64,000 nt of DNA from Agromyces mariniharenae (GTDB taxonomy: Bacteria; Actinomycetota; Actinomycetes; Actinomycetales; Microbacteriaceae), in contig NZ_VSSB01000001.1 of the NCBI RefSeq assembly GCF_008122505.1, positions 230,881-294,880 of the forward strand, written 5' to 3'. Each line of letters opens with the position of its first letter. Position 1 is the stretch's first letter. A program made the position numbers and the translations under genes. This document shows, one piece after another, positions 18,224-29,466 of the stretch. The notes beneath the pieces were generated by a model. The model was not told the origin of the DNA. It searched no databases and saw nothing but the letters and a program-made list of their open reading frames with translations.

Positions 18224-18982
18224 TCAGGCGACCAGTTCGAGTTCGCGCACGGCGTCGGGCCGGTCGGATTCCCGCAGATCGAGGCGGAACCCCTCGGCTT
18301 GGGCCCACTCGACGAGCTCCTCGAGCGAGCCGATCTCGGGCCGCGACTCGACGAACGCGCGAGTGAACCGGCCCTTCGCGTGCTTGTTGAAGTGATTGAG
18401 CGCGCGACGGCGTCCGTCGGCCTCCACCGACACGACGCGCGCGAAGACGCTCCCCTCGCGCGCCGGCGCGGGCCCGAGGTCGGCGTATCCCTCGGATCGC
18501 ATGTCGAGGATCACACCCGGCGTCGCGGCGAGCCGGGCCGACAGCGGCTCGCGCCAGAACCGGCGCAGCCGGACCTCGGGCACCCGGGAGTCGTGCGAGA
18601 GGCGATACGCCGGGATCGGGTCCATCGCCCGCACGAGGCCGAACAGCGCCGAGTGCACGACCACCGCGCGGTGTGCGAAGGCGCGGGCCTCGGCGTCGAG
18701 CGTCGGCGCGTCGAGGGCGTCGTACAGCACGCCCGTGTAGCGGTCGATCGCCGGCATCGTCGGTGCCTCGCGGAGCGCGCGATTGCGATCGACCTCGGCG
18801 GCCTGACGCGGCCCGAGCTTGAGCGCGCGCATCGCGGCCTCGTGGTCCTCGGCGAGCTCGACCACCCGCTCGACGAGCTCGGCACGTGCTGCGGTGAGCT
18901 CGGGGAACGAGAGCGCCGAGAGGTCGAGGATGCCGTCCCCGCCGTCGCGCTTCGTCTCCGACGGCGGCAGCAGGAGCAGCAC
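18224..18982 (-). CDS. yaaA: Peroxide stress protein YaaA (DUF328)
   Basis: 252 residues, full length for YaaA. Conserved N-terminal LLLLPPSETKR, central RYTGVLYDALD, HSALFGLVRAMDPIPAYRLS and the C-terminal LNHFNKHAKGRFTRA motif are all present. The family binds DNA and limits intracellular iron and oxidative damage in Escherichia coli; the role here is by homology. GTG start overlaps the stop of the upstream P-loop kinase by one base (TAGTG). It is the last gene of the long minus-strand run that begins with the ATP synthase operon. Confidence 0.88.
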   Translation of the reverse strand: MLLLLPPSETKRDGGDGILDLSALSFPELTAARAELVERVVELAEDHEAAMRALKLGPRQAAEVDRNRALREAPTMPAIDRYTGVLYDALDAPTLDAEARAFAHRAVVVHSALFGLVRAMDPIPAYRLSHDSRVPEVRLRRFWREPLSARLAATPGVILDMRSEGYADLGPAPAREGSVFARVVSVEADGRRRALNHFNKHAKGRFTRAFVESRPEIGSLEELVEWAQAEGFRLDLRESDRPDAVRELELVA

Positions 18983-19554
18983 TAGGCGGCGATGAACGAC
19001 AGCGCGGCGTCGACGTTCGACCCCAGCGACTCGACGCTGTCGATCGTGATGCGCGGCAACGCCGACGAGGGCCCCGTCCACGGCGCGTACCCGTCGAGGC
19101 TCTGCTCGACGGCCCGCCAGGTGGTCTCCTCGAGGTGCGGCAGTCCGCGCTCGCGCTTCTCGAGCCGCGCGCGGTGCAGCGCCTCGTCGGAGCAGACGAC
19201 CTCGATCACGCGCAGGCGCACGTCGGTGCGCGCGGCGAGGTCGCGCCACTGCAGACGGGCCGACTCGGCGGCGTTCACCGCATCGACGATGACCGTGCGC
19301 CCCGAGAGCAGCTCCTTCTCGGCGATCTCCTCGGCCACCAGGTACGCGGCGAGGCCGGTCGGCTGGTCGGAGTCGATCCCGGCACGCAGGATGGACGACT
19401 CGATCGGGTCGACGGAGACGACCGTGGCGCCGAGGCGGGCGCCGACGATCTCCCCGATCGTCGACTTGCCCGCACCCGGCAACCCGGCCATGACGATGAG
19501 CTGGGTGACGCTCAGGTCACCGAACTGGCGGTCGATCGGCTGCTCCCCCTGCAT
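18982..19554 (-). CDS. AAA/zeta-toxin-like P-loop kinase
   Basis: 190 residues. Walker A GLPGAGKSTIGE near residue 25, a DP..SS acceptor-site loop, TVIVDAVNAAES as the Walker-B-like strand, then a helical lid with RLEKRERGLPHL. It resembles the small nucleotide or metabolite kinases of the AAA_33/zeta group that phosphorylate small molecules. No antitoxin-like gene adjoins it, so a toxin role is unlikely. ATG with GAGGAG upstream; it starts 10 bp after atpC and its stop overlaps yaaA, so it is probably co-transcribed with the tail of the ATP synthase operon. Substrate unknown. Confidence 0.8.
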   Translation of the reverse strand: MQGEQPIDRQFGDLSVTQLIVMAGLPGAGKSTIGEIVGARLGATVVSVDPIESSILRAGIDSDQPTGLAAYLVAEEIAEKELLSGRTVIVDAVNAAESARLQWRDLAARTDVRLRVIEVVCSDEALHRARLEKRERGLPHLEETTWRAVEQSLDGYAPWTGPSSALPRITIDSVESLGSNVDAALSFIAA

Positions 19555-19564
19555 CCGGAACTCC

Positions 19565-19825
19565 TCAGGACAGCTCGGCGCGGGACGCGACCACCTGGAC
19601 CGAGTCCGACTGGACCGACAGGAAGCCGTCCTCGGCGGTGGCCATGACCTTCTCGCCAGTGGGCAGCGTCACGCGCACCTCGCCGCCGGCGAGGATCGCG
19701 AGCATGGGCTCGTGTCCGGGCAGGATGCCGATCTCGCCTTCGACCGTGCGGGCGACCACCATGGACGCCTCGCCCGACCAGACCTCCTGGTCGGCCGAGA
19801 CGACGCTCACGTTGAGGGCGGCCAT
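19565..19825 (-). CDS. atpC: F1Fo ATP synthase epsilon subunit
   Basis: 86 residues, consisting essentially of the N-terminal beta-sandwich (LNVSVVSADQEVWSGEASMV, EGEIGILPGHEPMLA, AEDGFLSVQSDSVQVVAS). The C-terminal helical hairpin of longer epsilon subunits, which inhibits ATP hydrolysis in many bacteria, is absent; short epsilons are common in this family. Binds gamma and the c-ring in the central stalk. It begins 2 bp after atpD and is the last atp gene. Confidence 0.95.
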   Translation of the reverse strand: MAALNVSVVSADQEVWSGEASMVVARTVEGEIGILPGHEPMLAILAGGEVRVTLPTGEKVMATAEDGFLSVQSDSVQVVASRAELS

Positions 19826-19827
19826 GC

Positions 19828-21309
<1,482 letters not shown>

Positions 21310-22206
21310 TTACTTCTTTGCGACGAGCGCGTCGGCGCCGCCCACGATCTCGGCGATCTGCTGCGTGATCTCGGCCTGGCGCGCTTCGTTCGCCAGCCGG
21401 GTGTAGTCGGTGATGAGCTTGTCGGCGTTGTCGGACGCGGACTTCATCGCCTTCTGCGTCGCCGCGTGCTTCGCGGCCGCGGACTGCAGGAGCGCGTTGA
21501 AGATGCGGCTCTCGATGTACACCGGCAGGAGCGAGTCGAGCACCGTCTCGACGTCGGGCTCGAACTCGTAGAGCGGCTGCACCGTGGCGTCGGGCTCCTC
21601 GACGCCCTCGACGACCTCGAGCGGCAGGAGGCGCACGATCTCGGGCGACTGCGTCATCATGCTGACGAACCGGTTGTAGACGACGTGGATCTCGTCGACG
21701 CCGCCGTCGGCCGCGTCGCGGAGGAACACCTCGAGCACCGCGTCCGCGATCTCCTTGGCGAGCTCGAACTCGGGGTTCTCGGAGCTGCCGGTCCACTGCC
21801 GCTCGGACGCCCGGCGACGGAACTGGAAGTAGCCCACCGCCTTGCGCCCGACGAGGAAGTAGACGACCTCCTTGCCCTGCGAGCGGAGCAGCTCGCTGAG
21901 CTCCTCCGCCTCGCGGAGCACCTGCGAGTTGAAGGCGCCGGCCAGGCCGCGGTCCGACGTGAGGATGACCACGGCGGCGCGCTCGATCTTCTCGGGCTCC
22001 GTCGTGAGCACGTGGTCGACGTTCGAGTACGTCGCGACGGCCGACACGGCGCGGGTGATGGCGCGCGAGTACGGCGACGAAGCCGTCACGCGCGCCATCG
22101 CCTTCTGGATGCGCGAGGCGGCGATGAGCTCCATCGCCTTCGTGATCTTCTTCGTCGTCTGGGCAGACCTGATCTTCTGCCGGTAGACCCGAAGTTGCGC
22201 TCCCAT
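21310..22206 (-). CDS. atpG: F1Fo ATP synthase gamma subunit
   Basis: 298 residues. N-terminal rotor helix [20 protein letters not shown] then [15 protein letters not shown], the central Rossmann-like domain with [20 protein letters not shown], and the C-terminal helix ending [19 protein letters not shown]. It is the rotating shaft linking the c-ring to the catalytic sites. It lies 42 bp downstream of atpA. Confidence 0.96.
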   Translation of the reverse strand: MGAQLRVYRQKIRSAQTTKKITKAMELIAASRIQKAMARVTASSPYSRAITRAVSAVATYSNVDHVLTTEPEKIERAAVVILTSDRGLAGAFNSQVLREAEELSELLRSQGKEVVYFLVGRKAVGYFQFRRRASERQWTGSSENPEFELAKEIADAVLEVFLRDAADGGVDEIHVVYNRFVSMMTQSPEIVRLLPLEVVEGVEEPDATVQPLYEFEPDVETVLDSLLPVYIESRIFNALLQSAAAKHAATQKAMKSASDNADKLITDYTRLANEARQAEITQQIAEIVGGADALVAKK

Positions 22207-22248
22207 GTCTCTCCTGTATCCCTAGAGTTCGTCGTCGATCGCGGTCGC

Positions 22249-23895
22249 CTAGCGGCGAGCCTTGACGATCTTCTCCTGGTTGACGTCCTCTTCGGCGCTG
22301 GCCTCGAACTCCTCGCGTCCGACCGAGGCGAGCGGCTTGCCCTCGCCGGTCTGGAACTCGAGTTTGAACTTGTCGACCTCGGCCTCGAGCGTCGAGACGT
22401 TGTCGTCCGAGAGGACGTTGGTCTCGCGGAGCTGGCTGAGCACGTCGGTGTTGCGGCCGAGGTAGTCGAGGAGCTCGCGCTCGAAGCGCAGGATGTCCTC
22501 GACGGGCACCTCGTCGAGCTTGCCGTTGGTGCCGGCCCAGATCGACACGACCTGCTCCTCGACGGGGTACGGCGAGTACTGCGGCTGCTTGAGGAGCTCG
22601 GTGAGGCGGGCGCCGCGCGCGAGCTGGCGGCGGCTCGCCGCGTCGAGGTCGGACGCGAACATCGCGAACGCCTCGAGCGAGCGGTACTGCGCGAGCTCGA
22701 GCTTCAGCGTGCCCGAGACCTTCTTGATCGACTTGACCTGCGCGTCGCCGCCGACTCGGGAGACCGAGATGCCGACGTCGACCGCGGGACGCTGGTTGGC
22801 GTTGAACAGGTCGGACTGGAGGAAGATCTGGCCGTCGGTGATCGAGATCACGTTGGTCGGGATGTACGCCGAGACGTCGTTCGCCTTCGTCTCGATGATG
22901 GGCAGGCCCGTCATCGATCCGGCGCCCAGCTCGTCGGACAGCTTCGCGCAGCGCTCGAGCAGGCGCGAGTGCAGGTAGAAGACGTCACCCGGGTACGCCT
23001 CGCGGCCCGGCGGGCGGCGGAGGAGCAGCGACACGGCGCGGTAGGCCTCGGCCTGCTTCGACAGGTCGTCGAAGATGATGAGCACGTGCTTCGAGTCGTA
23101 CATCCAGTGCTGGCCGATGGCCGAGCCGGTGTACGGCGCGAGGTACTTGAAGCCGGCGGGGTCGGACGCGGGGGCCGCGACGATGGTGGTGTACTCCATC
23201 GCACCGGCGTCCTCGAGGGCGCCCTTCACCGAGGCGATGGTCGAGCCCTTCTGGCCGATCGCGACGTAGATGCAGCGGACCTGCTTCGAGGGGTCGCCCG
23301 ACTCCCAGTTGGCCTTCTGGTTGATGATCGTGTCGATCGCGATCGCCGTCTTGCCGGTCTGGCGGTCGCCGATGATGAGCTGGCGCTGGCCGCGACCGAT
23401 CGGGATCATCGCGTCGATGGCCTTGATGCCGGTCTGCAGCGGCTCGTGCACCGACTTGCGCTGCATGACGCCGGGCGCCTGGAGTTCGAGGGCGCGGCGG
23501 CCCTCGATGCCGGTGATCTCGCCGAGGCCGTCGATCGGGTTGCCGAGCGGGTCGACGACGCGGCCGAGGTAGCCCTCGCCGACGGGCACCGAGAGGACCT
23601 CGCCCGTGCGGGTCACCTCCATGCCCTCCTCGATGCCGGTGAACTCGCCGAGCACGACGACGCCGATCTCGTCCTCGTCGAGGTTCAGCGCGAGGCCGAG
23701 CGTGCCGTCCGCGAAGCGCACGAGCTCGTTCGCCATGACCGAGGGCAGGCCCTCGACGTGCGCGATGCCGTCGGCTGCGTCGCTGACGTACCCGACCTCG
23801 GTCTTCTGCGCCTGGCCGGGCTCGTACGACGAGACGAACTCCGAGAGAGCGGAACGGATCTCGTCAGGGCTGATGGAGAGTTCTGCCATTGCCAT
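22249..23895 (-). CDS. atpA: F1Fo ATP synthase alpha subunit
   Basis: 548 residues. N-terminal delta-contact helix [20 protein letters not shown], Walker [16 protein letters not shown], the [16 protein letters not shown] strand, [17 protein letters not shown] and the arginine finger region [11 protein letters not shown]. The C-terminal extension of ~35 residues after LDYLGRN is charged, as in other actinobacteria. Non-catalytic nucleotide-binding partner of beta. GGAAA lies just upstream of the ATG. Confidence 0.97.
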   Translation of the reverse strand: MAMAELSISPDEIRSALSEFVSSYEPGQAQKTEVGYVSDAADGIAHVEGLPSVMANELVRFADGTLGLALNLDEDEIGVVVLGEFTGIEEGMEVTRTGEVLSVPVGEGYLGRVVDPLGNPIDGLGEITGIEGRRALELQAPGVMQRKSVHEPLQTGIKAIDAMIPIGRGQRQLIIGDRQTGKTAIAIDTIINQKANWESGDPSKQVRCIYVAIGQKGSTIASVKGALEDAGAMEYTTIVAAPASDPAGFKYLAPYTGSAIGQHWMYDSKHVLIIFDDLSKQAEAYRAVSLLLRRPPGREAYPGDVFYLHSRLLERCAKLSDELGAGSMTGLPIIETKANDVSAYIPTNVISITDGQIFLQSDLFNANQRPAVDVGISVSRVGGDAQVKSIKKVSGTLKLELAQYRSLEAFAMFASDLDAASRRQLARGARLTELLKQPQYSPYPVEEQVVSIWAGTNGKLDEVPVEDILRFERELLDYLGRNTDVLSQLRETNVLSDDNVSTLEAEVDKFKLEFQTGEGKPLASVGREEFEASAEEDVNQEKIVKARR

Positions 23896-23985
23896 TTCCT
23901 TTTCTGAAGGGCCGGGCCCTTTTCTGTGCCGGTTGACCAGCTACTGGTGTGTCTCGGCGCGGGGCGCCGGTCGTTTCATCCGGCG

Positions 23986-24780
23986 TCAGCCGGCAAGCTT
24001 CTGCCTCAGCTCGCTGAGGCGCGAGGCGACGCTGCCGTCGATGACGTCGTCGCCGATCTGCACGCGGACTCCGCCGATGACGGCGGGGTCGACGATGGTG
24101 TCGAATCGGACCCGGCGGCCCGCCTGCGCGACGAGACCCTGCGCCAGCCGGCCGAGCTGCTCGGCCGTGAGCGGCACCGCGGTCGTGACCGTCGCGACGT
24201 CGAAGCCGCGCTGGTCGGCGACGACGGATGCCGCGTGCCGCAGCAGTTCGCCGATGCGGCGGCCGCGCGGCTGCTGCACGAGGTGCCGCACGATCGCCAC
24301 GGTCTGCGGCGACGCCTTGCCGCCGAGCAGCCGGTCGACGAGCGCGAGCTTCGAGGGCAGCGGGCTGAGCTTGCTGCCGAGCGCGAGCTCGAGCTCGGCG
24401 TCGGATGCCACGGCGCGCTCGAACGCGAAGAGCTCGGCGTCGATCTCCACGCCCTCGCGGGCCGACTCCGCCGCGACGCGGTAGCCGAGGTCCTCGAGAC
24501 CGGCGATGAAGTCGTCGCCGGTCGACCAGCGCCGCGTCGCGGCCGCGGTGACGAGCGTCACCGCGTCGGCCGTGACCTTGGCGCCGAAGACGGACTCGAC
24601 GAGCGTGCGCTTCTGCGCGTCATCCGCCTCGGCGTCGATGAGCGCCGAGCGCAGCTGCGACGACGAGCCCACGACCCGGCCGACCGCGAGGAGGTCCTCT
24701 GCGACCTGCAGCTCGGCCCGGCCGAGCTGCGCGAGCGCGGCTCGCGTGCCGGCGAGGGCCCCTCTCGTAGCGCTACCCAT
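23986..24780 (-). CDS. atpH: F1Fo ATP synthase delta subunit
   Basis: 264 residues, of the longer actinobacterial type. The N-terminal part is helical and alanine-rich (ALAGTRAALAQLGRAELQVA); the C-terminal domain has the conserved VTTAVPLTAEQLGRLAQGL and the strand DPAVIGGVRVQIGDDVIDGS. It joins the F1 head to the peripheral stalk b subunit. It starts 3 bp after atpF and is separated from atpA by 90 bp. Confidence 0.93.
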   Translation of the reverse strand: MGSATRGALAGTRAALAQLGRAELQVAEDLLAVGRVVGSSSQLRSALIDAEADDAQKRTLVESVFGAKVTADAVTLVTAAATRRWSTGDDFIAGLEDLGYRVAAESAREGVEIDAELFAFERAVASDAELELALGSKLSPLPSKLALVDRLLGGKASPQTVAIVRHLVQQPRGRRIGELLRHAASVVADQRGFDVATVTTAVPLTAEQLGRLAQGLVAQAGRRVRFDTIVDPAVIGGVRVQIGDDVIDGSVASRLSELRQKLAG

Positions 24781-24783
24781 GGA

Positions 24784-25353
24784 TTACTTCTTCCCTCCGG
24801 CAGCAGCCTGCTCGCTCGCCTCGAGATCGGCGAGGAAGCGGTCCACGACGTTCTGCGCCTTGCGGTCGTCGGTGAGGCTCTCGCCGATGACGCCGGACGC
24901 GAGGTCGATCGCCAGGGTGCCGACCTCCGAGCGCAGCGACACGAGCGCCGACTGGCGCTCCGCCTCGATCTGCGCCTGAGCGGTCGCGGTGACGCGGGCC
25001 GCCTCGCTGGTCGCCTGGTCCTTCGCCTCTGCGACGATCTTCCGGCCGTCGTCGCGGGCGGTCTCGCGGATGCGGCCGGCCTCGGCCCGCGCGTCGGCGA
25101 GCTGGGCGGTGTACTCCTCGAGCGCCGCCTCGGCCTTGCGCTGGGCCTCGTCGGCCTTCGCGATGTTGCCCTCGATCGCCTCGGCGCGCTCATCGAGCAG
25201 CTTCCGAACGCGCGGGAGCACGTAGATCCAGAAGAACACGAGGATCACCACGAAGCAGACTGCCGACCAGACGATGTCGTAGGTCGCGGGCAGGACCGGG
25301 TTCGGGGTCGTCTCGTGGCCCTCCTCAGCAGCCCTCAGTACTGCATGAAGCAC
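24784..25353 (-). CDS. atpF: F1Fo ATP synthase b subunit
   Basis: 189 residues. One transmembrane helix at ~28-48 (IVWSAVCFVVILVFFWIYVL) is followed by a long charged coiled coil with the pattern RKLLDERAEAIEGNIAKAD to the C-terminus, where it dimerises and meets delta. Only one b-type gene is present. The first ~25 residues are acidic and probably face the periplasmic side. Confidence 0.95.
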   Translation of the reverse strand: MLHAVLRAAEEGHETTPNPVLPATYDIVWSAVCFVVILVFFWIYVLPRVRKLLDERAEAIEGNIAKADEAQRKAEAALEEYTAQLADARAEAGRIRETARDDGRKIVAEAKDQATSEAARVTATAQAQIEAERQSALVSLRSEVGTLAIDLASGVIGESLTDDRKAQNVVDRFLADLEASEQAAAGGKK

Positions 25354-25381
25354 GTTGGCCTCCTCAGGTGCGCGGGGTCGA

Positions 25382-26525
<1,144 letters not shown>

Positions 26526-26532
26526 CGGAACA

Positions 26533-26562
26533 GTTTCCGCACACGTGAAAAAGCGCGGAAAC
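26533..26562 (-). promoter_or_regulatory. Hairpin in the atpB leader
   Basis: Perfect 8-bp arms GTTTCCGC and GCGGAAAC with a 14-nt A/T-containing loop lie between the putative promoter and the atpB ATG. They would form near the 5' end of the mRNA and could influence stability or initiation. Confidence 0.45.
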
Positions 26563-26578
26563 CGGGGGGATCGCCATT

Positions 26579-26608
26579 ACTCTAGCAAGACTTCTACGAG
26601 CAGACGAA
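26579..26608 (-). promoter_or_regulatory. Putative atp operon promoter
   Basis: Minus strand TTCGTC (26608 to 26603), 18 bp, TAGAGT (26584 to 26579). Predicted start near 26572, giving a leader of about 47 nt before atpB. It lies in the gap after the atpI-like stop and so separates the ATP synthase operon from wecA/atpI, though read-through from upstream is likely. Confidence 0.45.
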
Positions 26609-26621
26609 TTCGAGATGGGGC

Positions 26622-27101
26622 TCAGTCGTCGGTCGGCGCCTGGGGCAGCTTCACGTCGCTCGCATAGGGCATCCGCGAGGTCGCGACGACGATCACGTCG
26701 ACCACCAGCGAGGCGATCACGCCACCGACGAGGCTGAGGAACAACACGGTCGGGTTGAGCCAGTCGGCGTCGCGCAGCACGACCACGAGCACGATGAAGA
26801 CGATGAACTTCAGCAGCCAGCCGCCGAGCACGACGCCGAAGAAGATGCCGACGAACACGTCGCTTGCGGCGAACCGGTTGGCGAGCAGGATGCTCGCCGC
26901 CGTGATCCCCATGAACACCACGGCCATGAGCGTGCCGACGAGGGCGCTCACGAGCCCCTCGGTGCCGGCGAACACGAGCCCGAGGACCCCGCTCACCACG
27001 AGGACGATCGCGGCGAGCAGCCCGCCCCAGAGGAGCGCCCTGCGGAGCACCGGGTTCGAGGTGGGGGTGCGGTCGGCGGGTTCAGGACGTGCGTCGGTCA
27101 T
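26622..27101 (-). CDS. AtpI-like membrane protein
   Basis: 159 residues with four predicted membrane helices (LLWGGLLAAIVLVVSGVLGL, LVGTLMAVVFMGITAASILL, FFGVVLGGWLLKFIVFIVLV, TVLFLSLVGGVIASLVVDVI) and short polar ends. It occupies the place of the small membrane protein that precedes atpB in actinobacteria (Rv1303-like), related in layout to AtpI, which helps c-ring assembly. Its 5' end overlaps the wecA 3' end by 20 bp, so they share a transcript. Confidence 0.8.
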   Translation of the reverse strand: MTDARPEPADRTPTSNPVLRRALLWGGLLAAIVLVVSGVLGLVFAGTEGLVSALVGTLMAVVFMGITAASILLANRFAASDVFVGIFFGVVLGGWLLKFIVFIVLVVVLRDADWLNPTVLFLSLVGGVIASLVVDVIVVATSRMPYASDVKLPQAPTDD

Positions 27102-28458
27102 CGTGCTCCAGTTCGGGGTCGCCCGATTCTACCGGGCGGCCCTGACCTGAAGCCGGACCGGAGGCGTCGCCGGACCCCGTGGGCACGGAACCCGTCGCCA
27201 CCGGCACCGCACCCGTCGCCACGGGCACCGCACCCGTCGCCACCGCCACCGGCTCGGACGACTCGAGCTCGTCGAACACCGTCGCGGCAACCCGGTCGTG
27301 GCCGTCGGCCTCGGCCGCGACCGTGAGGCGCTTGCGTCGTCCGAGCGGCGCGAGCGTGAAGACCGCGCACACGAGGAACCCGATGCCGAGCAGCAGGAAC
27401 GCCCATCCCGACGGGATGCCGAAGTACACGGGGAACACGAACGAGAGGAGGCATCCGACCGAGGCGACCGCCGTCCACCCGTAGAAGATGAGCACGGCGT
27501 TGAGGTGCGAGTGGCCCATGTCGAGCAGGCGGTGGTGCAGGTGCTTGCGGTCGGCCGCGAACGGCGACTTGCCGGCGCGCAGCCGTCGCACGACCGCGAG
27601 CCCGAAGTCGAGCAATGGGATCACGAGCACCGCGAACGGCAGGATGATCGGGATGAACGCGGGGAACAGCTCGCCGAGCCCGAGCGACGCCGGGTCGATC
27701 TGGCCCGTGACCGCGATGGCCGAGGTCGCCATGAGCAGGCCGATGAGCAGCGCGCCGGCGTCGCCCATGAAGAGCTTCGCGGGATGCCAGTTCAGCGGCA
27801 GGAACCCGGCGCACGCGCCCACCACGACGATGGCGAGCAGCGACGCGAGGTTGAAGTAGTTGAGCGGCGACGTCTTCTGCACGAGCAGGTACGTGTAGAG
27901 GAAGAACACGCCGTTCGCGATGAGCGCGACGCCCGCGACGAGCCCGTCGAGGCCGTCGATGAAGTTGATCGCGTTCATCACGAGCACGATCGTGAAGACG
28001 GTGATCGTCGCGCTCATCCACGAGGAGCCGACCGTGATGCCGCCGATCGGGAGCGACACGATCGACACGCCCTGCCACGCGATGAGGCCCGCCGCGATGA
28101 ACTGGCCGGCGAGCTTCGTCGTCCAGTCGAGGTCCCAGATGTCGTCGGCGACGCCGATGAGCACGATGAGCAGCGCCGCCCCGAGGATCGCGAGCATCTG
28201 CGTCGGGTTCTGGAAGATGATCGACACCACCGAGAACCGCGACGAGCCGAGCGTCGACACGAACGCCGCCGCGCCGATCGCCGCCAGGATGCCGACGAAC
28301 ATCGCGATGCCGCCGAGCCTCGGCGTCGGGCGGGTGTGCACGTCGCGCTCGCGGATCTTCGGGTAGAGGCGGTACTTGAGGCTGAGCTTCCAGACGAGCA
28401 CCGAGCCGCCGAAGGTGACGAGCGCGGCCACGAGGGCGAGCGCGAGGAAGAGGGTCAT
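27082..28458 (-). CDS. wecA: Polyprenyl-phosphate GlcNAc-1-phosphate transferase (WecA/MraY superfamily)
   Basis: 458 residues. Eleven-helix membrane enzyme that loads N-acetylglucosamine-1-phosphate onto decaprenyl phosphate, the first step of arabinogalactan or teichoic-type wall glycan linkers. Motifs: RPTPRLGGIAMF, ADDIWDLDW (D105-D106), NAINFIDGLDGLVAG, FMGDAGALLIG and the loop HLHHRLLDMGHS that distinguishes WecA from MraY. The C-terminal ~75 residues are a cytoplasmic tail with three heptads of the VATGAVP type coded by a 21-bp tandem repeat. The 5' end overlaps the upstream gene by ATGA. Confidence 0.92.
   Translation of the reverse strand: MTLFLALALVAALVTFGGSVLVWKLSLKYRLYPKIRERDVHTRPTPRLGGIAMFVGILAAIGAAAFVSTLGSSRFSVVSIIFQNPTQMLAILGAALLIVLIGVADDIWDLDWTTKLAGQFIAAGLIAWQGVSIVSLPIGGITVGSSWMSATITVFTIVLVMNAINFIDGLDGLVAGVALIANGVFFLYTYLLVQKTSPLNYFNLASLLAIVVVGACAGFLPLNWHPAKLFMGDAGALLIGLLMATSAIAVTGQIDPASLGLGELFPAFIPIILPFAVLVIPLLDFGLAVVRRLRAGKSPFAADRKHLHHRLLDMGHSHLNAVLIFYGWTAVASVGCLLSFVFPVYFGIPSGWAFLLLGIGFLVCAVFTLAPLGRRKRLTVAAEADGHDRVAATVFDELESSEPVAVATGAVPVATGAVPVATGSVPTGSGDASGPASGQGRPVESGDPELEHDDRRTS
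27182..27244 (-). repeat. 21-bp tandem repeat (3 copies) in the wecA 3' end
   Basis: Three consecutive 21-bp units beginning GGCACCGCACCCGTCGCCAC on the plus strand. The second and third differ at one base; the first differs at a few. In frame, they code VATG(A/S)VP heptads in the C-terminal tail, so copy number can change without a frameshift. Confidence 0.85.
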
Positions 28459-29321
28459 GAGGCGGCGGCATCCGCTCCATCGTCGGCGGTGGCGCGAGCG
28501 GATGCCGCGGGCGCCTCGGGTGCCACGGGCGCCTCCGATGCCGCGGGCGCCTCGGGTGCCGCATCCTCCACGGCGATCGCCTCGTCCTCGGGCGCGACCG
28601 GCACGGTCTCGGCGGCCTCCTCGCCGTCGGCGGGCGCGAGGAGCTCCTCCCCGACGACCGCCGCGATGCGCTCACGGGAGATGACGCCGGCCCGCACGAT
28701 GCGCAGCAGGCCGCCCTCGCCCGTGAACGAGGTCGCGTCGACGATGGTCGAGCTCGTGTCACCCGGCCGCTCGCCGATGGCCTCGTACTCCTCGCCGGCG
28801 GGGCCGCCGTCGAGGTAGACCTCCACCGACTCGCCGAGCATGGCCTGCGCGTCGACGGCCGTGGTCGCCGACGGCTGCCCCGAGAGGTTCGCGCTCGACA
28901 CCGCGAGCGGCCCGGTCTCCGAGAGGAGCTCGAGCGCGATCTGGTTGGCCGGCATGCGCAGGGCCACGGTGCCCCGCGTCTCGCCGAGGTCCCACTGCAG
29001 CGACGGCTGCGCGTGCAGGATCACGGTGAGCCCGCCCGGCCAGAACTCGGCGACGAGCCGGCGCACGGGCTCGGGCACCTCGGTCGCGAGCGCGTCGAGG
29101 GTCGGGATGCCGGGGATGAGCACCGGGGGCGGCGAGGTGCGCTCGCGGCCCTTCGCGTGCAGGAGGCGCTCCACGGCCTTCGGGTCGAACGCGTCGGCGG
29201 CGACCCCGTAGACCGTGTCGGTGGGGATCACGACGAGCTCGCCGCGGCTGATGGCGCCACGTGCGAGTCGCATGCCGGTGAGCAGCTGGGAATCGACCGA
29301 GCAGTCGTAGATGGAGGTCAT
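28455..29321 (-). CDS. tsaC: L-threonylcarbamoyladenylate synthase (YrdC/Sua5 domain)
   Basis: 288 residues. Makes threonylcarbamoyl-AMP for the t6A modification at position 37 of ANN-decoding tRNAs. YrdC core at ~10-205: GAISRGELVVIPTDTVYGVA, AKGRERTSPPPVLI (the K-R-P type substrate loop), EFWPGGLTVIL, VALRMPANQIALELL, GPLAVSSANLSGQPS and SSTIVDAT. The C-terminal ~70 residues are a low-complexity Ala/Pro/Glu tail instead of a Sua5 domain. TAGAAT lies 9 nt before the ATG (29336 to 29331), a likely -10. Confidence 0.92.
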   Translation of the reverse strand: MTSIYDCSVDSQLLTGMRLARGAISRGELVVIPTDTVYGVAADAFDPKAVERLLHAKGRERTSPPPVLIPGIPTLDALATEVPEPVRRLVAEFWPGGLTVILHAQPSLQWDLGETRGTVALRMPANQIALELLSETGPLAVSSANLSGQPSATTAVDAQAMLGESVEVYLDGGPAGEEYEAIGERPGDTSSTIVDATSFTGEGGLLRIVRAGVISRERIAAVVGEELLAPADGEEAAETVPVAPEDEAIAVEDAAPEAPAASEAPVAPEAPAASARATADDGADAAAS

Positions 29322-29411
29322 GACCGCTCGATTCTAGACCAGCGGACTCCTCGTCCCCGGGGCATGGGGACGGCCCTGCGCGTCGCCCGCGGCAGCGCGC
29401 TCGCACGGGCC

Positions 29412-29450
29412 GACGGATGCCGCGCGCCCGTGCGGCCCGCGGCATCCGTC
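29412..29450. terminator. Hairpin built from two inverted copies of the GGCATCC word
   Basis: Perfect 13-bp arms GACGGATGCCGCG (29412-29424) and CGCGGCATCCGTC (29438-29450) with a 13-nt GC-rich loop, immediately after the ABC permease 3' end on the minus strand. No T-tract. Likely stops transcription leaving the exporter genes. Confidence 0.65.
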
Positions 29451-29466
29451 GTCGTTCGCGCTCGCG

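Noticed and set aside
18982..19554. Zeta-type toxin of a toxin-antitoxin pair
   Set aside because: P-loop kinase fold fits, but no epsilon-like antitoxin gene adjoins it and it overlaps yaaA in a housekeeping run.
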